Shown here in pieces: positions 36,674 to 47,339 of a stretch of DNA of 64,000 nucleotides. This DNA is from Sphingobium sp. C100 (GTDB lineage Bacteria > Pseudomonadota > Alphaproteobacteria > Sphingomonadales > Sphingomonadaceae). Location: NCBI RefSeq assembly GCF_000508185.1, contig NZ_AYOY01000154.1, forward strand, positions 1-64,000, in the 5' to 3' direction. Positions within the stretch are counted from its first letter, which is position 1, and each line of letters starts with the position of its first letter. The notes beneath the pieces are model-generated. The model worked only from the letters and a program-made list of their open reading frames with translations, made no database searches and had not been told where the DNA came from. The position numbers and the translations under genes were made by a program.

Positions 36674-38011
36674 TCAATCGGGCGCGGCGGGGAAGGCCAC
36701 GGTGATGCGCAGCCCCCCTCCGGCCGGCAGGTCGAAGGTCAGTTCTCCCTTCATCGTCTCCGCCAGCGCCCGCACGATGGCGAGGCCCAGGCCCGCGCCC
36801 CCCGTCATCCGGTTTCGTGACGGCTCCAGCCGATGATAGGCCTGCCCCAGCCGACCCAGCTCCTCCGGCGGAACGCCCGGCCCGTCATCCTCGAACCGCC
36901 AGAGGACGCGATCGCCCTCGCGCAGGATCGCAATGTCCAGATGGGCGGCGTGGCGCAGCCCATTGTCGGCCAGATTGCCGAATATACGCTCCAGTCCGGC
37001 GGGATCGGCCTCCACCATGGCGGGCAGGGCAGGGGCGACGCCGATGCGATCGGCGTCGATGCGCGCGTCCACCAGATCGCGGGTCAGCGCCGCCAGGTCG
37101 ATCCGCCGCATAGGCTCGGGCGGACCGCGATCGATCCCGGCGAAAAGCAGATTGTCGTCCAGCAGCGCCGACATCTGGTCGAGATCCTGTTCCGCGCGCC
37201 GATGCTGGTCGGGATCGACGATGAACTCCGTCCGCAGGCGCAGCCGGGTGAGATAGGTGCGCATGTCATGGGCGATCCCCGCGAGGATGAAGGTCCGCTC
37301 TTCCACCAGCCCGGCGATCCGCTGTTTCATGCCATTGAAAGCAAGGGCGAGTTCGCGGGTTTCCCGACTGCCTTCCGCCCGAACATCGGCGGCATGGAGA
37401 TCCTGGCCCAGCATATGCACGGCCTGGGTGAGCCGCCGCAGCGGTCGGGTGGTCTGGCGCAGCGCCAGCCAGAGCAGGATGAGGAGGAGCGCGCCGCCGA
37501 CGAAGCCCAGCAGGCTGCGTCGGGCAAGATAGGCGCGCAGGCCGCTGGCGGGGCGTCCCGTGAGCAGCAGCACGCGCCCGTCCCGCAGCCAGATGGTAAG
37601 GCGGATCGGCACCAGGAAACGCCAGGGGCGCGCCCGGTCGCCCATCAGGACGCCGGCAAAGCCGGGGCCGCCGTCCACCACCATATTATGGTCCGCCACC
37701 GCGTGGCGATAGGCGCGCGCCAGCCCGGCGAGCGCAGGTGGCACCTCGCGATAGTCGCGTGGCGCCGCCCGCTCGATCCGCACGGTGAAGAGCGAACCGT
37801 CATAGCTGCTGGCAAGGCGGTCGGCGCCGGCCGGGCCGGCCTGCTCCATCGCGGTCACCATCTGCGCCAGGGCCGGGGGGGAAGGGAGGCCATAGGTGGC
37901 GTTCTCGATCGCCCGGCCCGGCAGCTGCAAGATGATGAGCAGCAGCAGCTGGAGCAGGATGAACCCCGCCAGCATGACAAGTCCGATACGAAAGGACAGC
38001 GTCGTGCCCAT
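36674..38011 (-). CDS. sensor histidine kinase, EnvZ/RstB-type
   Basis: A 445-residue inner-membrane kinase. Membrane segments are at residues about 8-30 and 164-185 with a periplasmic sensor region of about 130 residues between. A HAMP-like stretch follows, then the phosphoacceptor H248 in LAGIAHDMRTYL, and an ATPase domain with NLADNGLRHA, FEDDGPGVPPEELGRLGQ and GGAGLGLAIVRALAE. The start at 38011 is four bases after the response-regulator stop. The signal sensed is unknown. It likely pairs with the RR upstream and may control the divergent small secreted protein and EF-hand genes. Confidence 0.92.
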   Translation of the reverse strand: MGTTLSFRIGLVMLAGFILLQLLLLIILQLPGRAIENATYGLPSPPALAQMVTAMEQAGPAGADRLASSYDGSLFTVRIERAAPRDYREVPPALAGLARAYRHAVADHNMVVDGGPGFAGVLMGDRARPWRFLVPIRLTIWLRDGRVLLLTGRPASGLRAYLARRSLLGFVGGALLLILLWLALRQTTRPLRRLTQAVHMLGQDLHAADVRAEGSRETRELALAFNGMKQRIAGLVEERTFILAGIAHDMRTYLTRLRLRTEFIVDPDQHRRAEQDLDQMSALLDDNLLFAGIDRGPPEPMRRIDLAALTRDLVDARIDADRIGVAPALPAMVEADPAGLERIFGNLADNGLRHAAHLDIAILREGDRVLWRFEDDGPGVPPEELGRLGQAYHRLEPSRNRMTGGAGLGLAIVRALAETMKGELTFDLPAGGGLRITVAFPAAPD

Positions 38012-38015
38012 GGCT

Positions 38016-38741
38016 TCAGACCCGCCGCACCGGCGCGACAAACACATAGCCGCCGCCGCGCACGGTCTTGATCAGCATATCGCCACCCGGAAAGGTCGCC
38101 AGCTTGCGCCGCACGCGGCCGAGCTGGACGTCGATGGTCCGGTCGAAGGGTTCGGCTGTCCGGCCGCGCGTCCAGTCCAGCAGCTGTTCGCGCGAGAGGA
38201 CACGCTGCGGCCGCTCGACCAGGCAGAGCAGCAGGTCATGCTCCCCGCCCGTCAGTTCCAGAGAGGCGCCGTCGGGCGTGCTGAGGTGGCGGGCGTCGGC
38301 ATCCCATAGCCAGCCCGCAAAGGCGTAGCGGCGCGTGCCGGGCGACTGGATCATGCCCTCGCCCGTTTGCGACCGGCGCAGCAGCGCGCGCACCCTGGCG
38401 ACCATCTCGCGCGGATTGAAGGGCTTGGGCAGATAATCGTCCGCCCCGATCTCCAGTCCGATGATCCGGTCCACATCGTCGCTGCGCGCCGACAGGATCA
38501 TCAGCGGGAAATGGCCCGCCGCGCGTACCCGGCGGCACAGGGACAGCCCGTCCTCGCCGGGCAGCATGATGTCCACCAGCGCCATATCGACCGGTATGCG
38601 CTGGACCAGCGCGTCGAAATCGGCCGCTGTGCGGCAGGCATGAGCATCCATGCCTTCCCGCGCCAGGAGGGCGGAGACAAGGGCGCGAATCTCGTCGTCA
38701 TCCTCGACCAGGGCGATTTGGGGGCGGGGTCGGCTTTCCAT
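38016..38741 (-). CDS. OmpR-family response regulator
   Basis: A 241-residue regulator with a receiver domain (residues 8-120; phosphoacceptor D57 in LVDIMLPGEDG, conserved Lys in YLPKPFNPRE) and a winged-helix DNA-binding domain (about 145-238, with ELTGGEHDLLLCL and RTIDVQLGRVRRKL). It is the first gene of the operon with its kinase. A direct repeat GTTACA-N4-GTCACC lies 40 bp upstream of its start in the 154-bp divergent gap, a possible autoregulatory site. Confidence 0.94.
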   Translation of the reverse strand: MESRPRPQIALVEDDDEIRALVSALLAREGMDAHACRTAADFDALVQRIPVDMALVDIMLPGEDGLSLCRRVRAAGHFPLMILSARSDDVDRIIGLEIGADDYLPKPFNPREMVARVRALLRRSQTGEGMIQSPGTRRYAFAGWLWDADARHLSTPDGASLELTGGEHDLLLCLVERPQRVLSREQLLDWTRGRTAEPFDRTIDVQLGRVRRKLATFPGGDMLIKTVRGGGYVFVAPVRRV

Positions 38742-38780
38742 GCCGCGACCATGCCACGCCGTGGTTCAGGGGCAAGCCAC

Positions 38781-38796
38781 GTTACATTTTGTCACC
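38781..38796. promoter_or_regulatory. candidate response-regulator binding site (direct repeat)
   Basis: GTTACA (38781-38786) and GTCACC (38791-38796) are related hexamers exactly 10 bp apart, the usual phasing for OmpR-family tandem sites. The stretch TACATTTTGTCACC also resembles the RstA box TACATNTNGTTACA at 10 of its 12 fixed positions. It lies between the RR gene and the divergent small secreted protein gene. Confidence 0.45.
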
Positions 38797-38895
38797 CTCT
38801 GTTTCCGGCGGGTCGCACCCGGATTACCGCGCTCCTGCATAAGGCGTCTCCAGGGGGCATGACCCGAGCATGACCGCATATAAGGAGATTGACAG

Positions 38896-39300
38896 ATGAA
38901 GCATTTCTTGACCGCTGCGACCATGGGCCTGGCCCTTGCCGGCAGCTTTGCCGTCTCGACCGCCGCCGAAGCCCGCTCGCGCAGCCGCAGCGTCAGCGTC
39001 CAGGGCGCCTATGGCCATGGCTATAACCGCTCGCGCGCCGTCACGCGGCAACCTGGTTCCAGCGCCGTCAACCGCAGCATCCAGACCAACGACGGTCGCG
39101 GCGTCTCCTCCAGCCGGGGCGCGAACTGGGGCAATGGCAGCTATTCAGGCGGCGCGACCCACACGACCAGTAACGGCACGAACTGGGGCCGCTCCACGAG
39201 CGCGGCGCGCAACGCGGACGGCAGCATCAGCGGCACGACGACCCGCACGCGTCCCGACGGCTCCACCGGCACGGTATCGCGCACCTATGATCCTTACTGA
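38896..39300 (+). CDS. small secreted Ser/Gly/Arg-rich protein, unknown function
   Basis: A 134-residue protein with a signal peptide (MKHFLTAATMGLALAGSFAV, cleavage near residue 26) and a low-complexity, Ser/Thr/Gly/Asn-rich mature part. Repeated units such as GANWGNGSYSGG, GTNWGRSTS, GSISGTTTRTRPDG and GSTGTVSRTY suggest a flexible or fibrous periplasmic or surface protein. No catalytic motif is visible. AAGGAG lies eight bases before the ATG. It is divergent from the two-component operon and close to the candidate RR site, so it is a likely target of that system. Confidence 0.75.
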   Translation: MKHFLTAATMGLALAGSFAVSTAAEARSRSRSVSVQGAYGHGYNRSRAVTRQPGSSAVNRSIQTNDGRGVSSSRGANWGNGSYSGGATHTTSNGTNWGRSTSAARNADGSISGTTTRTRPDGSTGTVSRTYDPY

Positions 39301-39323
39301 TCCCGTTTGATCCCTATTTTCTT

Positions 39324-39374
39324 CGCGCTGGTCCGGTCCGCTCCGCTCCTCCCACTCCCGGCCGGGCCAGCGCG
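39324..39374 (+). other. long stem-loop upstream of the EF-hand gene
   Basis: CGCGCTGGTCCGG (39324-39336) pairs with CCGGGCCAGCGCG (39362-39374) over 13 positions with one G-U, leaving a 25-base loop, in the gap between the small secreted protein and the EF-hand gene. It may terminate the first gene or form a leader structure for the second. There is no T-run after it. Confidence 0.5.
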
Positions 39375-39395
39375 ATCCTGCATGAAAGACATCTC

Positions 39396-39857
39396 ATGAA
39401 AGCCCTGTCGCTATCCATTGCCAGTCCCCTTCTGGTCGCCATCGTCCTGATCGCCTCCCCTTCCCACGCGCGGCCCGGAGGGCTGGGCGGCGGTGACCGG
39501 GGCGACTGGTTTGAAAAGGCCGACGGCAACCACAACGGACGCGTGACCCGCGCTGAATTCGCGGCCTATCGCCAGGCCCAATTTGACCAGCTTGACCGCA
39601 ACCGGGACGGCGTCGTCAGCCCCGCCGACTTCCCTCGCCTCGCCAAGGTCCGGCCTGATGCCTATGCCAGGCTGACCGCCATGCTCGACCAGGCCGACGC
39701 CAATGGCGACGGCGCCATTTCCCGCGCGGAAATGAACAGTGCGCCGCCGCGTCTCTTCAACCTTGCCGACGCCGACCATGATGGCGAGGTCACCCAGGCC
39801 GAATTTGTCCGGGCGCGCGAAGCCATGCAGGCGGCAATGGCCGCCCGGCGGCAATAG
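39396..39857 (+). CDS. secreted EF-hand calcium-binding protein with four loops
   Basis: A 153-residue protein with a signal peptide (residues 1-25, ending SHA). Four canonical 12-residue EF-hand loops begin at residues 43, 67, 101 and 125, each with Asp at position 1, Gly at 6 and Asp or Glu at 12. It probably binds calcium in the periplasm or outside. It ends two bases before the fatty acid hydroxylase-type gene, so the two are coupled. A tiny frame (ATG 39382, five codons) ends by overlapping its ATG (ATGA), possibly aiding initiation. The role in signalling or envelope stability is unknown. Confidence 0.88.
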   Translation: MKALSLSIASPLLVAIVLIASPSHARPGGLGGGDRGDWFEKADGNHNGRVTRAEFAAYRQAQFDQLDRNRDGVVSPADFPRLAKVRPDAYARLTAMLDQADANGDGAISRAEMNSAPPRLFNLADADHDGEVTQAEFVRAREAMQAAMAARRQ

Positions 39858-39859
39858 CG

Positions 39860-40663
39860 ATGGCCCATCACTCCCCCCTTTTCCTTGGCATAGCGGCCGT
39901 CGCGATCATCGCCGAGATGGTTTGGCGGCTGCGCACGGGACGCGGCTATGACGGGCGCGCGGCGCTGACCACGGCCGGGCTGGTCGCTGGCAATCTGGTC
40001 GCCGCCACGCTTCATGCCATGATCCTGGCGACGATGTTCGGCGCGGTATGGACGCATGCGCCGCATCGCTTTGCCGCCAGCCAATGGCATAGCTGGGCCC
40101 TTGGCTTTTTCGCCGTCGAATTCGCCTATTACTGGTTTCACCGCGCCAGCCACGAGATACGCTGGCTGTGGGCAAGCCACCATGTCCATCACAGCGCGGA
40201 GCAAATCACCTTTCTGGCGTCTCTGCGGCTGGGCTGGACGAACAGCCTGTCGCTCGGCTGGCTATTCTATCTGCCGGTGATCGCCATCGGCTTCGACCCC
40301 CGCGTGGTCGTCACGCTGCTGGCGATCAACCTCAACTATCAGTTCTTCCTGCACAGTGAGGCGATCCCTCGGCTTGGGCCCCTGGAATGGCTGTTCAACA
40401 CGCCCCATCACCACCGCGCGCACCACGCCAGCAACCCGGAATTTCTCGACCGCAATTATGGCGGGATGCTGATCGTCTGGGACCGCCTGTTCGGCACCAT
40501 CGCGCCTGAGAGCGACGTGGCCAAACGCTACGGACTGGTGGGCAAGGCGCGGGAGGATAATCCGGTCCGGCTGGCCCTGCGCGAATGGGTTCAGATCGCG
40601 GTGGATTTCCGACGGGCAAAGGGGTTGGGCGCGCGCTGGACGACACTGGTCCGAATGAAATGA
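39860..40663 (+). CDS. sterol desaturase / fatty acid hydroxylase superfamily membrane protein
   Basis: A 267-residue integral membrane di-iron oxygenase. The histidine clusters are HRASH (94-98), HHVHH (107-111) and HHHRAHH (183-189), with an additional H165, matching the eight-histidine signature. Membrane segments lie at about 5-22, 38-62, 78-93 and 125-158. Such proteins hydroxylate or desaturate lipids or carotenoids; the substrate here is unknown. It is two bases downstream of the EF-hand gene, suggesting an envelope-lipid modification under the same control. Confidence 0.88.
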   Translation: MAHHSPLFLGIAAVAIIAEMVWRLRTGRGYDGRAALTTAGLVAGNLVAATLHAMILATMFGAVWTHAPHRFAASQWHSWALGFFAVEFAYYWFHRASHEIRWLWASHHVHHSAEQITFLASLRLGWTNSLSLGWLFYLPVIAIGFDPRVVVTLLAINLNYQFFLHSEAIPRLGPLEWLFNTPHHHRAHHASNPEFLDRNYGGMLIVWDRLFGTIAPESDVAKRYGLVGKAREDNPVRLALREWVQIAVDFRRAKGLGARWTTLVRMK

Positions 40664-40689
40664 CCCATAGCGCGTCTGGCCATGAGCGA

Positions 40690-42702
40690 TCAGAACCGGG
40701 CCAGCGTGTTGGCAAGGTCGCTCTGCTTGAACGGCTTGGTCAGGCGGGGCAGGTCAGGCGCGACGCCTATATTCTCTGCATAGCCTGATACGATCAACAC
40801 GCGGGTTTCGGGCCGTGTCGCACGAATCCTGATCGCAAGCTCGGTGCCGGTGATGCCGGGCATCAGGTGGTCGGTGACGAGGAGATCGATCTCGTTGGGC
40901 TGATCCAGCAGACGGAGCGCTTCCTCCGCAGATTTCGCCTCGATGACATGATAGCCAAGCTCGCTCAGCATATGGGCGGTGCTTTCCCGCACCAATTGTT
41001 CGTCATCGACGACCATCGCCGTGCCTTTGTCCACCCTGGACGGCACGATATCCTGGCCGACCGGCGTCTGGTCGGGCTTGTCTTCCGTCACGGGAAGCCA
41101 CAGGTGAATGGCTGTGCCCTGGCCCACCGCGCTGTCGATGGTCATCGCGCCCTCCAACTGGGCCGCCAGTCCATGGACCATCGACAGGCCAAGGCCGGTG
41201 CCCTGCCCGATCCCCTTGGTGGTGAAGAACGGCTCGATCGACTTGGCAATCGTTTCCTGATCCATGCCAATGCCGGTATCGGTGACGCTCAGATGGACAT
41301 ATTTCCCGGCGCGAAGATCAGGCGGCCTGCCCGACGACAGGTCGTCGCACACCACGCTGATCGTCAATGTGCCGCCGTCGGGCATAGCGTCGCGCGCATT
41401 GACCGTCAGGTTCAGCAGCGCCATCTCTATCTGGTTCGCGTCGGCATTGGCGCGCGGCAATTCAGGGTCAAGCTCCAGCACGAGTTTGATCCGCGGCCCG
41501 CAGGTGCTCGCGACCAGGTCCGCCAGGTTGCGCACCAGTTCGCCAATGTCGATCGCGGTGGCCTGCAATGGCTGGCGGCGGGCAAATGCCAGCAGGCGTT
41601 GCACCAGCATCTTGGCCCGCTCTGCGGATTGCGCGGCGCCTTCGATCAGCCTTTGCTCGCGTTCGCCGCCTATGCCCCGACGCTGCAACAGGTCCAGGCT
41701 CCCCACGATCGGTGTCAGCAGATTGTTGAAGTCATGCGCTACCCCACCCGTGAGCTGCCCCATTGCCTCCAGCTTCTGCGATTGCCGCAGGGCCTCCTGC
41801 GCATGTTCGAGCGCGCGCGTCCGTTCCTCCACGCGCTCTTCCAGCGTCTCGTTGAAGGCGCGCAGAGTTTCCTCGCTCCTGCGCAGCGCCAGCTCGATCC
41901 GGCGGCGGTCGGAAATATCATTGAACAGGATCGCCACCCGCCTGGCTTCCGGCTCGCCGACCCGGAAAGCGTAGACGTCATACCAGATGCGGCCCAGCGC
42001 TTCGGCCTGTTGTTCAAACCGGATGCGCTCTCCGGTTACGGCGACCTTGCCATAGATGTCGAACCAGTGCTGCTCATGGGCCGGCGCCAATGATCGCATC
42101 GACCGGCCGACGGCATTTTTGAGTCCGGTCTGTCGTTCGAACGCCGGATTGGCCTCCACGAAGACATAGTCGGACGGCTCCCCCTGGTCGTCGAACAGGA
42201 CTTCAACGATACAGAATCCCGCGTCGATGGATTCGAACAGCGATCGATAGCGCTCGGCGCCCTGATGCAATTCCTCCAGCCGCGCGCGCGCCTCATATTG
42301 ACGTTTGCGCCCACGCAATGCCGACTGTGCCAGGCTGACCAGCGTGGTCGGATGAAAGGGGCGTTCAAGGAAGGTCACATTGCCGAGCATGTCCAGGAAG
42401 CGCTTGGCGGCGGGATTGCGTTCGAGGCCTCCGCCCCGCCGGGTCAGCAGAACGAAGGGGAAATCGGACCATTCAGGCTGCGCCGCCAGCCACCGGGCGA
42501 GGGGCAGCAGATTGTCCGACCGCATCCCTTCCTCTGTCAGCAGGGCAAAGCCGGCCCCTTTTTCCAGTTCGCAGACCAGATCACGCAGCGAGGTGCACAC
42601 CGTCGAGCGGAGATCCGCCTCTTCCAGGATCAACGCCGCAATGGCGGCATCGCGGCCGTGCGGCGCCAATATGATCGCACGTTCGGAAAGCTGGGGTGTC
42701 AC
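40690..42702 (-). CDS. hybrid sensor histidine kinase coupled to the KaiC-like gene
   Basis: A 670-residue cytoplasmic kinase starting at GTG 42702, which overlaps the KaiC-like gene stop (GTGA). Residues 1-130 resemble a receiver but lack the acidic pair (APHGRD) and the phosphoacceptor Asp (ALLTEEG), so it is a pseudo-receiver. A PAS domain follows (about 150-270), then a coiled-coil, HisKA with H323 in GGVAHDFNNLL, an ATPase domain (NLTVNARDAMPDGG, GTGLGLSMVHG) and a C-terminal receiver with D611 in TDHLMPG. No output DNA-binding domain is present. Coupling to the KaiC-like protein suggests they form one signalling unit. Confidence 0.92.
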   Translation of the reverse strand: MTPQLSERAIILAPHGRDAAIAALILEEADLRSTVCTSLRDLVCELEKGAGFALLTEEGMRSDNLLPLARWLAAQPEWSDFPFVLLTRRGGGLERNPAAKRFLDMLGNVTFLERPFHPTTLVSLAQSALRGRKRQYEARARLEELHQGAERYRSLFESIDAGFCIVEVLFDDQGEPSDYVFVEANPAFERQTGLKNAVGRSMRSLAPAHEQHWFDIYGKVAVTGERIRFEQQAEALGRIWYDVYAFRVGEPEARRVAILFNDISDRRRIELALRRSEETLRAFNETLEERVEERTRALEHAQEALRQSQKLEAMGQLTGGVAHDFNNLLTPIVGSLDLLQRRGIGGEREQRLIEGAAQSAERAKMLVQRLLAFARRQPLQATAIDIGELVRNLADLVASTCGPRIKLVLELDPELPRANADANQIEMALLNLTVNARDAMPDGGTLTISVVCDDLSSGRPPDLRAGKYVHLSVTDTGIGMDQETIAKSIEPFFTTKGIGQGTGLGLSMVHGLAAQLEGAMTIDSAVGQGTAIHLWLPVTEDKPDQTPVGQDIVPSRVDKGTAMVVDDEQLVRESTAHMLSELGYHVIEAKSAEEALRLLDQPNEIDLLVTDHLMPGITGTELAIRIRATRPETRVLIVSGYAENIGVAPDLPRLTKPFKQSDLANTLARF

Positions 42703-44195
42703 GCCTTCTCGTCTTCGAGCAACCCAGCCTCGCCCGGTGCGCCGGTGAAGGTGGGGACGCCGCGGAGCACGCCCTGAAAGCCGACCAGGGGTTGGCCCAG
42801 ACGAATGCCAAAGGAGCCGATCTTGAATTCCCGGATGGTGTCTTCATGCGCGCCGGTGCGCTTCTTGATGATCGAAATGGCGCGGCGCACACGCCCTATC
42901 GCCTCGAAATAGCGCAGCAGCACGACCGTATCCGCCAGATAGGTGACATCCACCGGCGCCTTCATGTCGCCGACCAGGCCATGCTGGGCGACGGTCAGGA
43001 ATGTCGTTGCGCCCTGCCGGTTCAGATATTGCAGCAATTCGTGCATATGCAGCACCAGCGCTTTCTCCTCCGGCATCGCGGCCTGATAGCCATTCAGGCT
43101 GTCGATGATGATCGTGCGCATACCATGCCGCTCGACACAGATACGCACGCGCTCGGAGAACTCCCCAGGGGACAATTCGGCTGCATCAACCTGTTCGATA
43201 ACCAGATTCCCTGTATCGACCATCATCTGCATATCGATGCCCAGGCCCTTGGCCCGATTGAACAACAGGCCGATTTCCTCGTCGAACACGAACATTGCGG
43301 CGCGTTCGCCGCGCTTCACCGCCGCCGCGACGAAGGTCAGGGCCAGCAGCGACTTGCCGGTGCCCGCCGGACCCAGCACCAATATGCTCGATCCGCGCTC
43401 GATCCCGCCGCCCAGCAAGGCGTCGAGTTCGGGTGAATCGCTGCGCACCATGTCGCGGGCGAATGCGGTCTTGTGCTCGGCCGATACAAGGCGCGGGAAC
43501 ACCCGGACGCCCCCGGTGGCGATGATAAAATCATGAAAGCCGCCGCGAAAGCGCCGTCCGCGATATTTGATTACGCGCATCCGTCGTCGTTCCGGGCCAT
43601 ATTCGGGCGAAAGCTCCTCCAGCCGGATGACGCCGTGGGCTACGCTGTGGACCGTCTTGTCGAGCGTGTCGGCGGTCAGGTCGTCCAGCATCAGCACCGT
43701 GGCCTTTTGCGTGGAGAAGAAATGTTTGAGCGCCAATATCTGGCGCCGGTAGCGCAGCGAGCCTTGCGCAAGCAGGCGAATCTCCGACAGGCTGTCGAGC
43801 ACCACCCGATCGGGCTTCACGCGTTCGAATGCCTCGACAATGCGACGCGTCGTTTCGCCCAGTTCCAGATCGGAGGAATAAAGCAGGCTCTGCTGTTGTT
43901 CTTCATTGAGCAGACTTTCGGGCGGCAGCAACTCGAACAGGTCGATTCCAGCGAAATCCCAGCCATGGGATTGTGCGCCGTCGCGCATCTCCTCGTCGGT
44001 TTCTGACAGGGTGACATAGAGACATTTTTCGCCCTGTGCCGCGCCCTCCATCAGAAACTGCGTTGCGATCGTCGTCTTGCCCGTGCCGGGGCTGCCCTCG
44101 AGCAGAAAGACCCTGCCGCGCGTCAGGCCGCCTGCCAAAATGTCGTCCAGTCCAGAAACGCCGGTCAAGGCATACTCAGTCGAGGCTTTGTTCAC
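42699..44195 (-). CDS. KaiC-like double-domain ATPase
   Basis: A 498-residue RecA-type protein with tandem KaiC domains. Walker A motifs are GSPGTGKTT (K40) and GPAGTGKSLL (K281). Catalytic glutamates are in TLSETDEE (E65 region) and FVFDEE (E306, E307). In cyanobacterial KaiC the phosphorylation pair is S431-T432; here the aligned residues are T418-Y419 in DVTYLADT. No kaiA or kaiB is nearby, so a clock role is unlikely and a stress or signalling role is favoured. The start is GTG 44195 after AGGAT. Its stop overlaps the GTG of the hybrid kinase gene. Confidence 0.9.
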   Translation of the reverse strand: MNKASTEYALTGVSGLDDILAGGLTRGRVFLLEGSPGTGKTTIATQFLMEGAAQGEKCLYVTLSETDEEMRDGAQSHGWDFAGIDLFELLPPESLLNEEQQQSLLYSSDLELGETTRRIVEAFERVKPDRVVLDSLSEIRLLAQGSLRYRRQILALKHFFSTQKATVLMLDDLTADTLDKTVHSVAHGVIRLEELSPEYGPERRRMRVIKYRGRRFRGGFHDFIIATGGVRVFPRLVSAEHKTAFARDMVRSDSPELDALLGGGIERGSSILVLGPAGTGKSLLALTFVAAAVKRGERAAMFVFDEEIGLLFNRAKGLGIDMQMMVDTGNLVIEQVDAAELSPGEFSERVRICVERHGMRTIIIDSLNGYQAAMPEEKALVLHMHELLQYLNRQGATTFLTVAQHGLVGDMKAPVDVTYLADTVVLLRYFEAIGRVRRAISIIKKRTGAHEDTIREFKIGSFGIRLGQPLVGFQGVLRGVPTFTGAPGEAGLLEDEKA

Positions 44196-44326
44196 ACCAT
44201 CATCCTGTGCAGCAAGATATGCTTACCGATTAGCACAGCAACGATGCCTGCCAATGCGAAGATAAACTAACTTGAATCAGGTGCAGTTCCCTCAGGTTCC
44301 TTGATTTTTCCATCGCAAGAGGGGCA

Positions 44327-44375
44327 GGCGTCGGTGGACGCGCGATGCCGTCGCCAGGCATCGCGGGCCGACGCC
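44327..44375 (-). terminator. nested hairpin downstream of the hemerythrin gene
   Basis: Outer stem GGCGTCGG (44327-44334) with CCGACGCC (44368-44375) encloses a 9-bp stem CGCGATGCC/GGCATCGCG (44341-44349 with 44357-44365). It lies 27 bases after the hemerythrin stop and upstream of the KaiC-like gene, so it probably separates the two transcripts. No T-run follows. Confidence 0.55.
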
Positions 44376-44401
44376 CCCTTGTCCTGTCCGCGTGCCGGTG
44401 T

Positions 44402-44941
44402 TTAAGCGGGCGACCCGCAATAACGCTGAAATTCTTCCTTGTAGCGCTGGGTGATGCGCGCCTGATCGTCCGGGCTGACATCCTTCGCCAGTTCCGGGAA
44501 CCAGGTGCCTTCTTCCGAATAGACATGATGCGCCACGGCGCCGCGGATATGTTCCAGCTTGTCGAGATAGTCCTGGCTCATCGGGTCGAGCCGTTCGAGC
44601 AGGCCCATCTCCATCTTCGCGGCGGATTGCTCCTGATAGGCGAGTTCGGCATGACCGACCTGCTTGTCCGCGGCGAGCGCGGGATAGATGGCCGCTTCCT
44701 CGGCGATGGAATGGCCGGTGAGGATCAGCGCCAGGCGCTGTTGCGCATCGACCCTTGCATCAGCGGTCGTGGCCGATTTGACCGCCGCGAACAGCGCTTC
44801 GATCTGACGATGATGGTCCAGGATGTGCGAGAGCCAATCCCCCGGTCGAGCGATCGCTTCTGCGTCGGCACGGGCTTTCGCGCGCGCTTCTTCGCTTTCG
44901 GGCGGCGTAACTGCGGCGATGATCTTGTCGAGCGTGGACAT
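44402..44941 (-). CDS. hemerythrin-domain (HHE) protein
   Basis: A 179-residue four-helix-bundle protein. Metal-ligand motifs are HILDHHRQIEALF near residue 39, LTGHSIAEEAAIYP near residue 75 and AHHVYSEEGTWFPEL near residue 136, fitting an HHE di-iron site. Such proteins bind oxygen or sense oxygen, nitric oxide or peroxide. It lies 19 bp after katE and is co-transcribed with it, which favours a role in oxidative stress. The RBS GGAAGGAG precedes the ATG. The length is longer than a bare HHE domain because of an N-terminal charged helix. Confidence 0.88.
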   Translation of the reverse strand: MSTLDKIIAAVTPPESEEARAKARADAEAIARPGDWLSHILDHHRQIEALFAAVKSATTADARVDAQQRLALILTGHSIAEEAAIYPALAADKQVGHAELAYQEQSAAKMEMGLLERLDPMSQDYLDKLEHIRGAVAHHVYSEEGTWFPELAKDVSPDDQARITQRYKEEFQRYCGSPA

Positions 44942-44960
44942 GCTATTCTCCTTCCAATTA

Positions 44961-47144
<2,184 letters not shown>

Positions 47145-47199
47145 GCGTCATGTCTCCCGTTTCGATGCGCGCCGGAGCTTGTTCTCCGCTTTGCCGACG

Positions 47200-47225
47200 A
47201 ACCACCGAAGGCGGGGGAGGTTTCC
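47200..47225 (-). promoter_or_regulatory. weak EcfG-like promoter candidate before katE
   Basis: On the minus strand GGAAA (47225-47221), 17 bases, then GGTT (47203-47200). This has two mismatches to GGAAC-N16/17-CGTT. The position, 56 bp before katE, and the known stress control of katE in alphaproteobacteria are the main support. Confidence 0.3.
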
Positions 47226-47339
47226 GCGCAAAGCACTCGACTTGATCGAGATCATCACGATTTTTGCGAACATCGGCGGATCGCCGGATACAGAGGATGC
47301 ATCGCTTCACTCGTTACAGCTGTCCATTTCGCTGTCGGG

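Noticed and set aside
42699-44195. Circadian clock system
   Set aside because: No kaiA or kaiB is present and the phosphosite residues differ, so only a KaiC-like call is justified.
44196-44401. EcfG-type promoter upstream of the KaiC-like gene
   Set aside because: Two GGAAC-like boxes occur on the minus strand, but the nearest GTT is at the wrong spacing (24 and 14 bases).
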